DNA of 64,000 nucleotides, from contig NZ_JALJRZ010000002.1 in the NCBI RefSeq assembly GCF_024519435.1, positions 186,001 to 250,000 on the forward strand, written 5' to 3'. Positions 33,890-41,647 of the stretch are shown here, one piece after another. A program made the position numbers and the translations under genes. The notes below the pieces were generated by a model. The model did not search any database. It saw only the letters and a program-made list of their open reading frames with translations, and had not been told where the DNA came from. Numbering within the stretch: position 1 is the stretch's first letter; the number at the start of each line of letters is the position of its first letter. Source of the stretch: Terrabacter sp. Ter38 (GTDB taxonomy: Bacteria; Actinomycetota; Actinomycetes; Actinomycetales; Dermatophilaceae).

Positions 33890-34786
33890 GTGACACAGCA
33901 CGTCGACGGTGACCACGCGCACGGGATCCTCCTCGACCATGCCGACCGGAAGGTGACCGGCCCGCTCGAGGACCCGGCGGTCCTCGCAGCGGTCGTCGGG
34001 ATCGAGCGCCTCGTCGTCGCAACGGGATCCACTGACATGCAGGTGCTGCACGCAGCGCTCGCGGGGCGGCCCGTGCCGGGCGCGGACCCCGAGCGCGTCG
34101 CCGCCCTCGTCGCCGAGGCCGTGAGCCACGTCGTGTCCGGACTCATCCGCCGCAGCACGGGGCAGGCGGTGGACGCCGGGGTCGTCAACCCGGCCTCCGG
34201 CGGCTACGAGATCACGACGGATGCGACGCTGCTGCGTGCCGCTGTCCGGGCCGCGCAGGGGTCGATCGACGCGATGCCCTACTACAGCCTCCGCTACGGC
34301 GAGCGCGGCTCCCGGTTCGCCACGACGGACTCCGCGTGGCTCATCTCGCTCGCCGCGCTGCCCGAGAGCCGTGCCGTGAACCAGGTCCAGTGGCTGTCAC
34401 GCGTCCTAGCCGCACGCGGGATGCCGACCTGGCTGCTCGAGATCCACCTCGACGCCCTCGTGTCCGAGGTGCGCTCCGTGGCCGATGCGGCCGCCGCCGG
34501 GTCGCTCCCCGCAGCCGCGGACGCGTTGGCGGTGGCCCGACGCCGCCACGTCGACGACGAGCTGGTCCGCTCGGCAGACGCCTGGGCCGACGAGGCCCTC
34601 GGCCGGGACCTGCCGGTGCCGCGCAGCGGCGCCCTCATGGCTGCCGCGATCGCCGACGAACGCGCCGGGGTGACGCGGGACGACCGACCCCTCGTGGACT
34701 GGCTCACCGACCCGGAGCGGGTGGAGACGGAGGTCGCGACGCGGCTGCTGGACGTGCGGCGACGTCTTCTCACCAGCGCCCGCTGA
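33890..34786 (+). CDS. conserved-looking hypothetical protein
   Basis: A 298-residue soluble protein that I do not recognise. It starts at GTG 33890 with AAGGA eight bases upstream. The first 20 residues are His-rich (TQHVDGDHAHGILLDHAD). The middle has a distinctive block, YYSLRYGERGSRFATTDSAWLI, then VNQVQWLSRVLAARGMPTWLLEIHL; the rest is Ala/Arg-rich helix. No membrane or signal segments. It is divergent from the His-rich DUF4396 gene and may share its control region and metal-linked regulation. Confidence 0.75.
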   Translation: MTQHVDGDHAHGILLDHADRKVTGPLEDPAVLAAVVGIERLVVATGSTDMQVLHAALAGRPVPGADPERVAALVAEAVSHVVSGLIRRSTGQAVDAGVVNPASGGYEITTDATLLRAAVRAAQGSIDAMPYYSLRYGERGSRFATTDSAWLISLAALPESRAVNQVQWLSRVLAARGMPTWLLEIHLDALVSEVRSVADAAAAGSLPAAADALAVARRRHVDDELVRSADAWADEALGRDLPVPRSGALMAAAIADERAGVTRDDRPLVDWLTDPERVETEVATRLLDVRRRLLTSAR

Positions 34787-34828
34787 CGAGGTCGCGGACT
34801 GGCGCGAAGAGTCGCTCGCGATCAACGC

Positions 34829-34860
34829 TTGACCTTGACGCAGCGTCAGGGTTGCACGCT
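34829..34860 (+). promoter_or_regulatory. MerR-type promoter with long spacer upstream of the ABC exporter
   Basis: TTGACC at 34829-34834 is followed by a near-perfect 21-bp inverted repeat (34832-34852: ACCTTGACGC, A, GCGTCAGGGT) and a possible CACGCT -10 at 34855-34860, a 20-base spacer. MerR regulators such as TipA activate promoters with operators in 19-20-base spacers. RNA would start almost at the ATG (34867), suggesting a leaderless message. Confidence 0.6.
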
Positions 34861-34866
34861 GTCAAC

Positions 34867-35649
34867 ATGACCACGACACCAGCCATCGAGATCGTCGGGC
34901 TCACCAAGTCCTACGGCGACCACGCAGTGCTCACGGGCGTCGACCTCAGCGTCCCCGCGGGCACGATCTTCGCCTTGCTCGGCTCCAACGGCGCCGGCAA
35001 GACCACCGCAGTCAAGATCCTCTCGACCCTGCTCCGGGCCGACGGCGGGACCGCCGCCGTCCACGGCCACGACGTCGCCACCGAACCCGAGAAGGTCCGC
35101 GCGTCGATCAGCCTCACCGGGCAGTTCGCCGCGGTCGACGAGATCCTCACCGGCCGCGAGAACCTCGTCCTCGTCGCCCAGCTGCGACGCCTCGACGGCC
35201 CGGGCGCCATCGCCGACTCCCTGCTCGAGAGGTTCGGCCTCACCGAGCCCGGCGGACAGCGCGTCGGGACCTACTCGGGCGGCATGCGCCGCCGACTCGA
35301 CATCGCGATGAGCCTCATCGGCAACCCGCCCGTGCTCTTCCTCGACGAGCCGACGACAGGGCTCGACCCGCAGTCGCGCATCGAGGTCTGGAAGACGGTG
35401 CAGGAGCTGGCCGGCCGGGGCACCACCGTCCTGCTCACCACGCAGTACCTCGACGAGGCCGAGCACCTCGCCGACCGGATCGCGGTGCTCCACCAGGGCC
35501 GCATCATCGCCGACGGCACCCTCGCCGAGCTCAAGCAGCTGCTCCCGCCGGCCAAGGTCGAGTACGTCGAGAAGCAGCCGTCCCTCGAAGACATCTTCCT
35601 CGCGATCGTCGGCCACGACGACGCGGCCCACCAAGGAGCCCAGCAATGA
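34867..35649 (+). CDS. ABC transporter ATP-binding protein (DrrA-type)
   Basis: A 260-residue ATPase. Walker A is GSNGAGKT, the signature is YSGGMRRRLDIA, Walker B VLFLDEPTTGLD and the switch LLTTQYLDEAEHLAD. The C-terminal region after residue 220 (VEYVEKQPSLEDIFLAIVG) is the DrrA-type tail. It powers an exporter with the permease encoded next; the stop overlaps the permease start (ATGA). Typical substrates are drugs and hydrophobic compounds. The expected regulator is the MerR gene two genes downstream. Confidence 0.94.
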   Translation: MTTTPAIEIVGLTKSYGDHAVLTGVDLSVPAGTIFALLGSNGAGKTTAVKILSTLLRADGGTAAVHGHDVATEPEKVRASISLTGQFAAVDEILTGRENLVLVAQLRRLDGPGAIADSLLERFGLTEPGGQRVGTYSGGMRRRLDIAMSLIGNPPVLFLDEPTTGLDPQSRIEVWKTVQELAGRGTTVLLTTQYLDEAEHLADRIAVLHQGRIIADGTLAELKQLLPPAKVEYVEKQPSLEDIFLAIVGHDDAAHQGAQQ

Positions 35650-36407
35650 CCACCTACGTCTTCCACGACACCGACGTCCTGCTCAAGCGGTCCCTGCGCC
35701 ACATCCTGCGCAGCCCGGACACCATCATCACCACGGCCATCACGCCGATCGCCATGCTCCTGCTCTTCGTCTACGTCTTCGGCGGTGCCATCGACGTCGG
35801 AGGCGCCTCCTACGTCAACTACCTGCTGCCCGGCATCCTGCTCATCACCGTGGCCTCTGGCATCGCCTACACCGCCTTCCGGCTCTTCACGGACGTCTCC
35901 GGCGGCATCTTCGAGCGCTTCCAGTCGATGCCGATCACCCGCTCGGCCTTCCTCTGGGGGCACGTGCTGACGTCGGTCGTGGCCAACCTGACCTCGCTCG
36001 TGCTCGTCGTCCTCGTCGCCCTGGCCATGGGCTTCCGCACGGGCGCCGGCGTCCTCGCCTGGCTCGCCGTCATCGGCATCATGCTGCTGTTCACCCTCGC
36101 CCTCACGTGGCTCGCGGTGATCCCGGGCCTCACGGCCAAGACCGTCGACGGCGTCAGCGGGTTCTCCTACCCGTTGATCTTCCTGCCCTTCGTCAGCTCG
36201 GCCTTCGTGCCGACCGAGAGCATGCCCGGACCCGTCCAGTGGTTCGCCGAGCACCAGCCGGTCACCTCGATCGTCAACACCATCCGCAGCCTCTTCGAGC
36301 AGCAGCCCGTCGGCAGCGACGGCTGGGTCGCCCTCGCCTGGTGCGTCGGGCTCCTCATCGTCGCCTACGCGCTCGCGATGCGCACCTACCGCAGCAAGCT
36401 CGCCTGA
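35646..36407 (+). CDS. ABC transporter permease (DrrB-type)
   Basis: A 253-residue protein with six hydrophobic segments and the ABC-2 pattern (LRHILRSPDTIITTAITPIAMLLLFVYVFGGAI at the N-terminus; PGILLITVASGIAYTAFRLFTDVSGGIFERFQSMPI; FLPFVSSAFVPTESMPGPVQWFAEHQPVT). It forms the membrane channel of the exporter driven by the ATPase encoded just before it; their coding regions overlap by four bases. The substrate is unknown. Confidence 0.93.
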   Translation: MTTYVFHDTDVLLKRSLRHILRSPDTIITTAITPIAMLLLFVYVFGGAIDVGGASYVNYLLPGILLITVASGIAYTAFRLFTDVSGGIFERFQSMPITRSAFLWGHVLTSVVANLTSLVLVVLVALAMGFRTGAGVLAWLAVIGIMLLFTLALTWLAVIPGLTAKTVDGVSGFSYPLIFLPFVSSAFVPTESMPGPVQWFAEHQPVTSIVNTIRSLFEQQPVGSDGWVALAWCVGLLIVAYALAMRTYRSKLA

Positions 36408-36448
36408 CCCGGCATACGCCCCGCATCCACCTCGTGAGGGAGACCGTC

Positions 36449-36730
36449 ATGAACCACCTGCTGAGCACGATCATCGGGGACACGAAGGAGTGGAAGGCCA
36501 TGGAGGCGCGGGCGCACGCACTGCCCCACGACTACCGGGTCGTCTACGGCGAGATGAAGTCCTACCTGTGGCGCTTCACCTCGGGCGACGGCATGGACGT
36601 CGTCGCGCTCCTGCGAGACGTCCTCGAGCTCTTCGAGGCCGGTGCTCGCGAGGGCCGGCCCGTCCTCGACGTCACCGGCCGCGACGTCGCCGCCTTCTGC
36701 GACGACCGGCTGAGCGGCGTCACGACGTAG
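36449..36730 (+). CDS. DUF1048 protein, interrupted by an in-frame TAG
   Basis: The open part is 93 residues (MNHLLSTIIGDTKEWKAMEAR, LPHDYRVVYGEMKSYLWRF, LRDVLELFEAGAREGRPVLDVTGRDVAAFCDDRL), which is DUF1048. It stops at TAG 36728-36730, but the same frame goes on for 22 sense codons, ADTWRSELNRAI...TSKDAE, ending in TAG at 36797-36799, four bases before the MerR start. That tail (W-R-x-x-L-N-R) is the usual DUF1048 C-terminus, so the gene appears truncated by a point change, or is read through. DUF1048 genes commonly accompany DrrAB exporters and a regulator. GTGAGGGAG lies upstream of the ATG. Confidence 0.82.
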   Translation: MNHLLSTIIGDTKEWKAMEARAHALPHDYRVVYGEMKSYLWRFTSGDGMDVVALLRDVLELFEAGAREGRPVLDVTGRDVAAFCDDRLSGVTT

Positions 36731-36803
36731 GCCGACACGTGGCGCTCCGAGCTGAACCGCGCGATCGCGTCGAAGGTCACCTCGAAGGACGCAGAATAGG
36801 GCC

Positions 36804-37577
36804 ATGCTGACCATCAGCCAGCTCGCGGCGTACGCCGGCGTCACCGTGCGCACCGTCCGGCACTACCACGCCAAGGGATTGCTGCCCGAGCCCGAGCGCG
36901 ACCACTCGGGCTACCGGCGCTACGACGCGGCGGCAGTGGTCCAGCTCGTGCGGATCCGCACCCTCGCCGACGCCGGGGTCCCGCTGTCCCGCGTGCACGA
37001 GCTCCTCGATGCGGATGATGAGGAGCTCGCAGCGGCGGTCGCGCAGATCGACCGCCGCCTGCGCACCGAGATCCGCGAGCTGCAGCGGCACCGTGAGCGC
37101 ATCGCCAGGCTCGCGGCCGGCGACAGCCTGGCGCTGCCGCCCGAGGTGGTCGCCTACGTCGACCGGATGCGCGAGCTCGGCTTCCCGGAGCGGCTCATCG
37201 AGGTCGAGCGCGACAGCTGGATCCTCATCTCGGCACAGATGCCCGACGCCGTCGCGACCCTCATGCAGGTCAAGCAGACCCAGATCGAGCACGAGGTGCT
37301 GCGCCGGCTCTACCTCGACATCGGCGACCTCGTCGACTGCGCTCCCGACGACCCCCGGCTGCCTACGCTCGCCGACCGGGTCGTCGCCTTCATCGAAGCC
37401 GCGTCCGCCGAGGCCGAGGGCGTCGAGGACGTGCACCCCGTCAGCGACGAGCTCATCGTCCTGCTCGACACAGCCTTCCTCGAGTCCTTCGCCTGCGCTG
37501 CCCGGCTGCTCGAGCTGCTCGAGGAACGGGGATGGACGGGGTGGACCGACATCCGGCGGTTGGAGCCGGCGCACTGA
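36804..37577 (+). CDS. MerR family transcriptional regulator of the exporter operon
   Basis: A 257-residue regulator. The winged-helix domain is LTISQLAAYAGVTVRTVRHYHAKGLL with SGYRRYDAAAVVQLVRIRTLADAGVPL, then a coiled coil (about 75-110) and a 145-residue ligand-binding C-terminal domain, as in TipA-like or BltR-like drug sensors. It is the last gene of the exporter operon. The MerR-type promoter before the ATPase gene is the obvious target, giving a drug-sensing loop. There is no Shine-Dalgarno sequence; translation may be coupled to the DUF1048 frame. Confidence 0.9.
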   Translation: MLTISQLAAYAGVTVRTVRHYHAKGLLPEPERDHSGYRRYDAAAVVQLVRIRTLADAGVPLSRVHELLDADDEELAAAVAQIDRRLRTEIRELQRHRERIARLAAGDSLALPPEVVAYVDRMRELGFPERLIEVERDSWILISAQMPDAVATLMQVKQTQIEHEVLRRLYLDIGDLVDCAPDDPRLPTLADRVVAFIEAASAEAEGVEDVHPVSDELIVLLDTAFLESFACAARLLELLEERGWTGWTDIRRLEPAH

Positions 37578-37590
37578 GCGATCGGGGGCT

Positions 37591-37617
37591 GTCACATCTG
37601 CTGCGTCCCCCTCGTCA
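37591..37617 (+). promoter_or_regulatory. candidate ECF41-type promoter
   Basis: TGTCACA (37591-37597), exactly 16 bases, then CGTC (37614-37617): the published ECF41 consensus. RNA would begin about 30 bases before the DUF1059 start, leaving room for the GAAGGAG ribosome site. No ECF41 gene is in the window. Confidence 0.6.
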
Positions 37618-37652
37618 GTAGAGCGAGACACCCCCGCGAGAAGGAGACGACC

Positions 37653-37889
37653 ATGAAGACGATGACCTGCCGAGACCTCGGCGGACCGTGCGACCTCGCC
37701 CACCGGGCCGACACGGCCGACGAGATCATCAAGGCCCAGGACCGCCACCTCAAGGAGGCGGAGAAGTCGGGCGACGCCACCCACCAGGAGGCCCGTCAGA
37801 CGATGAAGGCCCGGTGGCGGCACCCGAAGCAGTCGATGGCCTGGTACACCGGCACCAAGCAGACCTTCGCCGCCCTGGCCGAGGACTGA
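37653..37889 (+). CDS. DUF1059 domain protein
   Basis: A 78-residue protein beginning MKTMTCRDLGGPCDLAHRA, the DUF1059 signature with two Cys, followed by a helix (ADEIIKAQDRHLKEAEKSGD) and WRHPKQSMAWYTGTKQTFAAL. Function unknown; such proteins often occur with carboxymuconolactone-decarboxylase-like genes and stress sigma factors. GAAGGAG precedes the ATG. A match to the ECF41 promoter consensus sits directly upstream. Confidence 0.88.
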   Translation: MKTMTCRDLGGPCDLAHRADTADEIIKAQDRHLKEAEKSGDATHQEARQTMKARWRHPKQSMAWYTGTKQTFAALAED

Positions 37890-37961
37890 GACCTGCCGGC
37901 GACCCGGCCGCCGTCACCGTTCGGTTGGGCGGCGCAGGGTGCGCGTGCGGGGTCAGCCGGC

Positions 37962-38396
37962 TCAGTCCAGGCAGAACTCGTTGCCCTCGACGTCCTGCAT
38001 CACCTGGCACGACTCGTTGAAGCCGTCAGCGCGCAGCAGCGTCCCCCGCGTGGCACCGAGTGCGACGAGCCGTGCGCACTCGGACTCGAGGGCCGCGAGG
38101 CGCTCGTCACCGACCAGCCCCGTGCCGACCCGGACGTCGAGGTGGACCCGGTTCTTGACGACCTTGCCCTCGGGGACGCGCTGGAAGAACAGGCGCGGGC
38201 CCACCCCCGTCGGGTCGGAGCACGCGAACGCCGAGCCCTGACGCTCTGCCGGCAGCGACTGGTCGAACTCGTCCCACGAGGCGAAACCCGGGGGCGGTGG
38301 CGGCACCTCGTAGCCGAGCACCTCGCACCAGAAGCGAGCCACGCGCTCGGGATCCGCGCAGTCGAACGTGACCTGGACCTGCCTGACCGTCGCCAT
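37962..38396 (-). CDS. VOC family (glyoxalase-like) protein
   Basis: A 144-residue protein with two beta-alpha-beta-beta-beta modules: VQVTFDCADPERVARFWCEVLGYEV at the start, VKNRVHLDVRV in the middle and CQVMQDVEGNEFCLD at the end. The glyoxalase-like superfamily member lacks an obvious His at the first metal site (QVTFD), has His in HLDV and Glu in NEFC. Such small proteins include resistance proteins and dioxygenases; function here is open. Convergent with the DUF1059 gene. Confidence 0.88.
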   Translation of the reverse strand: MATVRQVQVTFDCADPERVARFWCEVLGYEVPPPPPGFASWDEFDQSLPAERQGSAFACSDPTGVGPRLFFQRVPEGKVVKNRVHLDVRVGTGLVGDERLAALESECARLVALGATRGTLLRADGFNESCQVMQDVEGNEFCLD

Positions 38397-38541
38397 GCGT
38401 CCACCCTAGGGTCACCCCAGCGGACCTCGCCACGCCGATTCCGTTGAGGGTCGCAGCGCTTCCGGTTGTCGGCTCAACCCACCTGTGTGAGCCTTGAGCG
38501 CGGTCGACCAAGGGCGTCGGCCCTGAACCAGGGGATGGGAC

Positions 38542-38943
38542 ATGCGAAAGCGAACGCTTGCCCGCAGCGTCGTGGCCACCGCCGCGATGGCCGCGCTCGT
38601 CATGGGAAGCAGTGGTGCAGCCTCCGCCAACGACAAGACCATGGTGCTCAAGAAGGCCGATGGCACCGTCGTGGTCAAGGCCACGTGGGACGACCTCACC
38701 GACAACCTGTGCGTCATCGTCTACGGCGGCTCCGGTGCGTGGGGCCAGGTGGCGATCGGCTCCCACTACGGGCTGTCCGAGCCCGACCGTGCCATTCGCT
38801 CCGCGTCGAACTCGGGCGGCGGCGGGTGGTACTGCACCGGCAACCTGAGCATCCGTGAGGACGCGTTGTACGACATGCAGCTGCGCTGGGAGAGCTCCAC
38901 CAGCACCTGGCTCTACTCGCAGAAACAGACCTTCTACACCTGA
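38542..38943 (+). CDS. small secreted protein, unknown function
   Basis: A 133-residue protein with a clean Sec signal peptide (MRKRTLARSVVATAAMAALVM, cleavage near ASA-NDK). The mature 105-residue part is beta-rich (TMVLKKADGTVVVKATWDD) with two cysteines (NLCVIVYGG and WYCTGN) that could form a disulfide. I recognise no family. GGGGATGGGA precedes the ATG. A strong hairpin follows the gene. The role is likely extracellular. Confidence 0.8.
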   Translation: MRKRTLARSVVATAAMAALVMGSSGAASANDKTMVLKKADGTVVVKATWDDLTDNLCVIVYGGSGAWGQVAIGSHYGLSEPDRAIRSASNSGGGGWYCTGNLSIREDALYDMQLRWESSTSTWLYSQKQTFYT

Positions 38944-38983
38944 GCCGGCGACGGCCTCAGCGCCAACTGCTGTCCACACCATC

Positions 38984-39017
38984 GAACGCCGGTCCGACCT
39001 CCGTCGGGCCGGCGTTC
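38984..39017. terminator. hairpin between convergent secreted-protein gene and dnaB
   Basis: GAACGCCGG-T-CCGAC and GTCGG-G-CCGGCGTTC pair as a 15-bp stem with one T-G wobble around a CTCC loop. It can serve both strands; no T-run. Confidence 0.65.
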
Positions 39018-39040
39018 GTCGCGCCACCTCGGGAGGCGTC

Positions 39041-40429
39041 TCAGAAGTTGTTGGCCATGTTGGTGAAGCGGCTGAAGTGGCCCTGGAAGGCCACGACGAT
39101 CGTGTCGGTGGGACCGTTTCGGTGCTTGGCCACGATGAGGTCGGCCTCGCCCTCACGCGGGGAGTCCTTCTCGTAGGCGGCCTCGCGGTGCAGCAGGATC
39201 ACCATGTCGGCGTCCTGCTCGATCGACCCGGACTCTCGGAGGTCGCTCATCGCGGGCTTCTTGTCGGTGCGCTGCTCGGGACCACGGTTCAGCTGCGAGA
39301 TGGCGATGACCGGGACCTCGAGCTCCTTGGCGAGCAGCTTGAGCGCACGCGAGAACTCCGAGACCTCCTGCTGTCGCGACTCGACGCGCTTGCCCGAGCT
39401 CATCAGCTGGAGGTAGTCGATGACGACGAGCTTGAGGTTCTCGCGCTGCTTGAGCCGGCGGCACTTGGCGCGGATCTCCATGAGCGACATGTTGGGCGAG
39501 TCGTCGATGAAGAGCGGGGCGTCGGAGACCCGGCCCATCGTCGAGGCGAGGCGAGTCCAGTCCTCCTCGCGCATGGTGCCCTTGCGCATGTGCTGCAGCT
39601 GGATGCCTGCCTCGGCCGAGAGCAGACGCATGGTGATCTCGGTGCGGCTCATCTCGAGCGAGAAGACGACGGCGGCCATCTTGTGCTTGATCGCAGCAGA
39701 CCGGACGATGTCGAGTCCGATGGTCGACTTGCCCATCGCCGGTCGGGCGGCGATGACGATCATCTGACCCGGGTGCAGGCCGTTGGTGAGAGCGTCGAAG
39801 TCGGTGAATCCCGTTGGCACACCGGTCATCTCACCGGAGCGGCCCGACGCGACCTCGATCTCGTCGACGGTGGCCTCGATGATGTCGCCGATGGCGTGGT
39901 AGTCCTCGCCCCCGCGCTTGTCGGCCACGGCGTAGACCTCGGCCTGGGCCGCGTTGACGATGTCCTCGACGTCGCCGCCACCTTGGGCGTAGCCGAGCTG
40001 GACGATGCGGGTGCCGGCCTCGACGAGGCGGCGCAGCACGGCGCGCTCGGCGACGATCTGGGCGTAGTAGCCGGCGTTGGCCGCGGTGGGCACCGAGGCG
40101 ATGAGCTGGTGCAGGTAGGCCTGGCCGCCGACGCGCCCGAGGTCGCCGCGCTTGGTCAGCTCGTCGCTGACCGTGATGGCGTCGGCGGGCTCTCCGCGGC
40201 CGTAGAGGTCGAGGACGGCGTCGTAGATGAGCTCGTGCGCCGGACGGTAGAAGTCGGTGCCCTTGAGCTGCTCGACGCAGTCGGCGATCGCGTCCTTGGA
40301 CAGGAGCATGCCGCCGAGGACGGACTGCTCGGCCCCGACGTCCTGCGGGGGGAGACGGTCGTCCGGCGGGCCTCCGTCACGGGTCGACGACGATGCGAAC
40401 GCGCTCGTGCTCAGCTCAGCGAGCGACAC
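39041..40429 (-). CDS. dnaB: replicative DNA helicase DnaB
   Basis: A 462-residue hexameric 5'-3' helicase that unwinds DNA ahead of the replication fork. The N-terminal domain (PPQDVGAEQSVLGGMLLSKDAIADCVEQLKGTDFYRPAH) interacts with primase; the RecA-like C-terminal domain has Walker A AARPAMGKST, Walker B KLVVIDYLQLM, and SQLNRGPEQR and SGSIEQDADMVILLHR. No intein is present, although actinobacterial dnaB often carries one. GTG at 40429 follows GGGGAG. The 438 bases upstream hold a cluster of DnaA boxes. Usually close to rplI; here rplI is 20 kb away. Confidence 0.97.
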   Translation of the reverse strand: MSLAELSTSAFASSSTRDGGPPDDRLPPQDVGAEQSVLGGMLLSKDAIADCVEQLKGTDFYRPAHELIYDAVLDLYGRGEPADAITVSDELTKRGDLGRVGGQAYLHQLIASVPTAANAGYYAQIVAERAVLRRLVEAGTRIVQLGYAQGGGDVEDIVNAAQAEVYAVADKRGGEDYHAIGDIIEATVDEIEVASGRSGEMTGVPTGFTDFDALTNGLHPGQMIVIAARPAMGKSTIGLDIVRSAAIKHKMAAVVFSLEMSRTEITMRLLSAEAGIQLQHMRKGTMREEDWTRLASTMGRVSDAPLFIDDSPNMSLMEIRAKCRRLKQRENLKLVVIDYLQLMSSGKRVESRQQEVSEFSRALKLLAKELEVPVIAISQLNRGPEQRTDKKPAMSDLRESGSIEQDADMVILLHREAAYEKDSPREGEADLIVAKHRNGPTDTIVVAFQGHFSRFTNMANNF

Positions 40430-40633
40430 GTGCTCCCCTTCCCCTGAGTGATGAATGACATGGGTGCAACTCGGTCCACACCAGTAGACAGCGTGGCGCC
40501 GACAGCGCCAGGCAGGACGGCGCCGACGAGACCTACGCAGCCCGTCGCGCGCCCGTCCCGAGGAGCACCCGCCCCACCGTAGGTGCGGGCCTCCACGCGC
40601 AACAACCTCAGCCACCCCCCGACCTCATCTCCC

Positions 40634-40807
40634 TGTGGACAACTCGTGGACGGATACCCCCGACACGCCGTCAACAGGTGTGGACAAGGTGTGTGAACAA
40701 CTGTGGGCATGTGGCGCCGGTCACATGCTCACAGGCTCGATGACCTGCATGGATACCTGTCCACCTGTTGTGGAGAACAAGTTCCTCACCCCTGTGTGTT
40801 GTCCACA
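40634..40807. promoter_or_regulatory. DnaA-box cluster upstream of dnaB
   Basis: The gene-free stretch 40430-40867 contains three exact TTGTCCACA boxes (40634-40642 and 40679-40687 on the minus strand, 40799-40807 on the plus strand) and single-mismatch boxes at 40692-40700 (TGTGAACAA) and 40769-40777 (TGTGGAGAA). By base composition about 0.15 exact boxes would be expected in the whole window. I see nothing definite in the rest of the gap. Confidence 0.8.
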
Positions 40808-40867
40808 GCCGGTCGCGACACGCCCGACCATGGGGTACGCCACCCCTCCGCGAACGACAGGGCGCGG

Positions 40868-41647
40868 TCAGAGCCCGGCGGCCGAGGCGTCGTAGTAGTC
40901 CCGGTTGCGCAGCATCGAGGCCGCGGCCTCGTCGAGCACCGCGGTCGCGTCGGCGTGCCACTGGAGCACCGAGGCAGGGCACGAGGCCGACAGCGGGCCC
41001 TCGAGCGCGGCGGCGACGGCTTCGGCCTTGCCGGGTCCGGAGGCGACGAGCACGAGGCGCCCCGCGTCGAGGACGGTGCGCAGACCCTGGGTGACGCAGT
41101 GGGTCGGCACGTCGTCGATCCCGTCGAAGAAGCGTGCGTTGTCGTGGCGCGTGCGGTCCGAGAGCCGCTTGACGCGCGTCCGCGACGAGAGCGCCGAGCC
41201 CGGCTCGTTGAAGCCGATGTGACCGTTGGCGCCGATGCCGAGGATCTGCACGTCGACCCCACCCGCCTCACGGATGAGTCGCTCGTACTCCGCGGCGCCG
41301 GCGACGAGCTCGTCCTCGTCGTGGCCCGAGCCGTCGGGCACGTGGAGCCGACCGGGCGACAGCCCCAGCGGCCCACAGACCTCGCGGAGCAGCACCTCGC
41401 GGTACGACTGGGGATGACCGGCAGGCAGGCCGACGTACTCGTCGAGCGCAAAGCCACAGGCGCCGCGCAGGTCGACGCGACCGCTCGCCACGGCACGCGC
41501 GAGCTCCGCGTAGAGCCCCAGGGGGGACGACCCGGTCGCGAGCCCGAGGACCGGTTCGTCGCGGCGCGCAGCCCGGAGGCCGTCGATGACCACCTCGGCC
41601 GCTCGGCGGGCGACGTCGGCGGACGTGGGCAGGACGAGGACCTCCAT
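40868..41647 (-). CDS. nagB: glucosamine-6-phosphate deaminase
   Basis: A 259-residue enzyme that converts glucosamine-6-phosphate to fructose-6-phosphate and ammonia. Motifs: VLGLATGSSPLGLYAEL (phosphate loop), FALDEYVGL with the catalytic Asp, and VQILGIGANGHIGFNEPGS, with the catalytic His and Glu region. The start ATG at 41647 shares a base with the stop of the ROK kinase gene (TGATG), so it is coupled. It is the last gene of the amino-sugar operon and feeds glycolysis. An upstream in-frame GTG adds one residue only. No nagA deacetylase is in the operon. Confidence 0.95.
   Translation of the reverse strand: MEVLVLPTSADVARRAAEVVIDGLRAARRDEPVLGLATGSSPLGLYAELARAVASGRVDLRGACGFALDEYVGLPAGHPQSYREVLLREVCGPLGLSPGRLHVPDGSGHDEDELVAGAAEYERLIREAGGVDVQILGIGANGHIGFNEPGSALSSRTRVKRLSDRTRHDNARFFDGIDDVPTHCVTQGLRTVLDAGRLVLVASGPGKAEAVAAALEGPLSASCPASVLQWHADATAVLDEAAASMLRNRDYYDASAAGL

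Noticed and set aside
40430..40867. Chromosomal origin oriC
   Set aside because: DnaA boxes cluster here, but dnaA, dnaN, rpmH or an AT-rich unwinding element are not seen; I keep it as a DnaA-binding region only.
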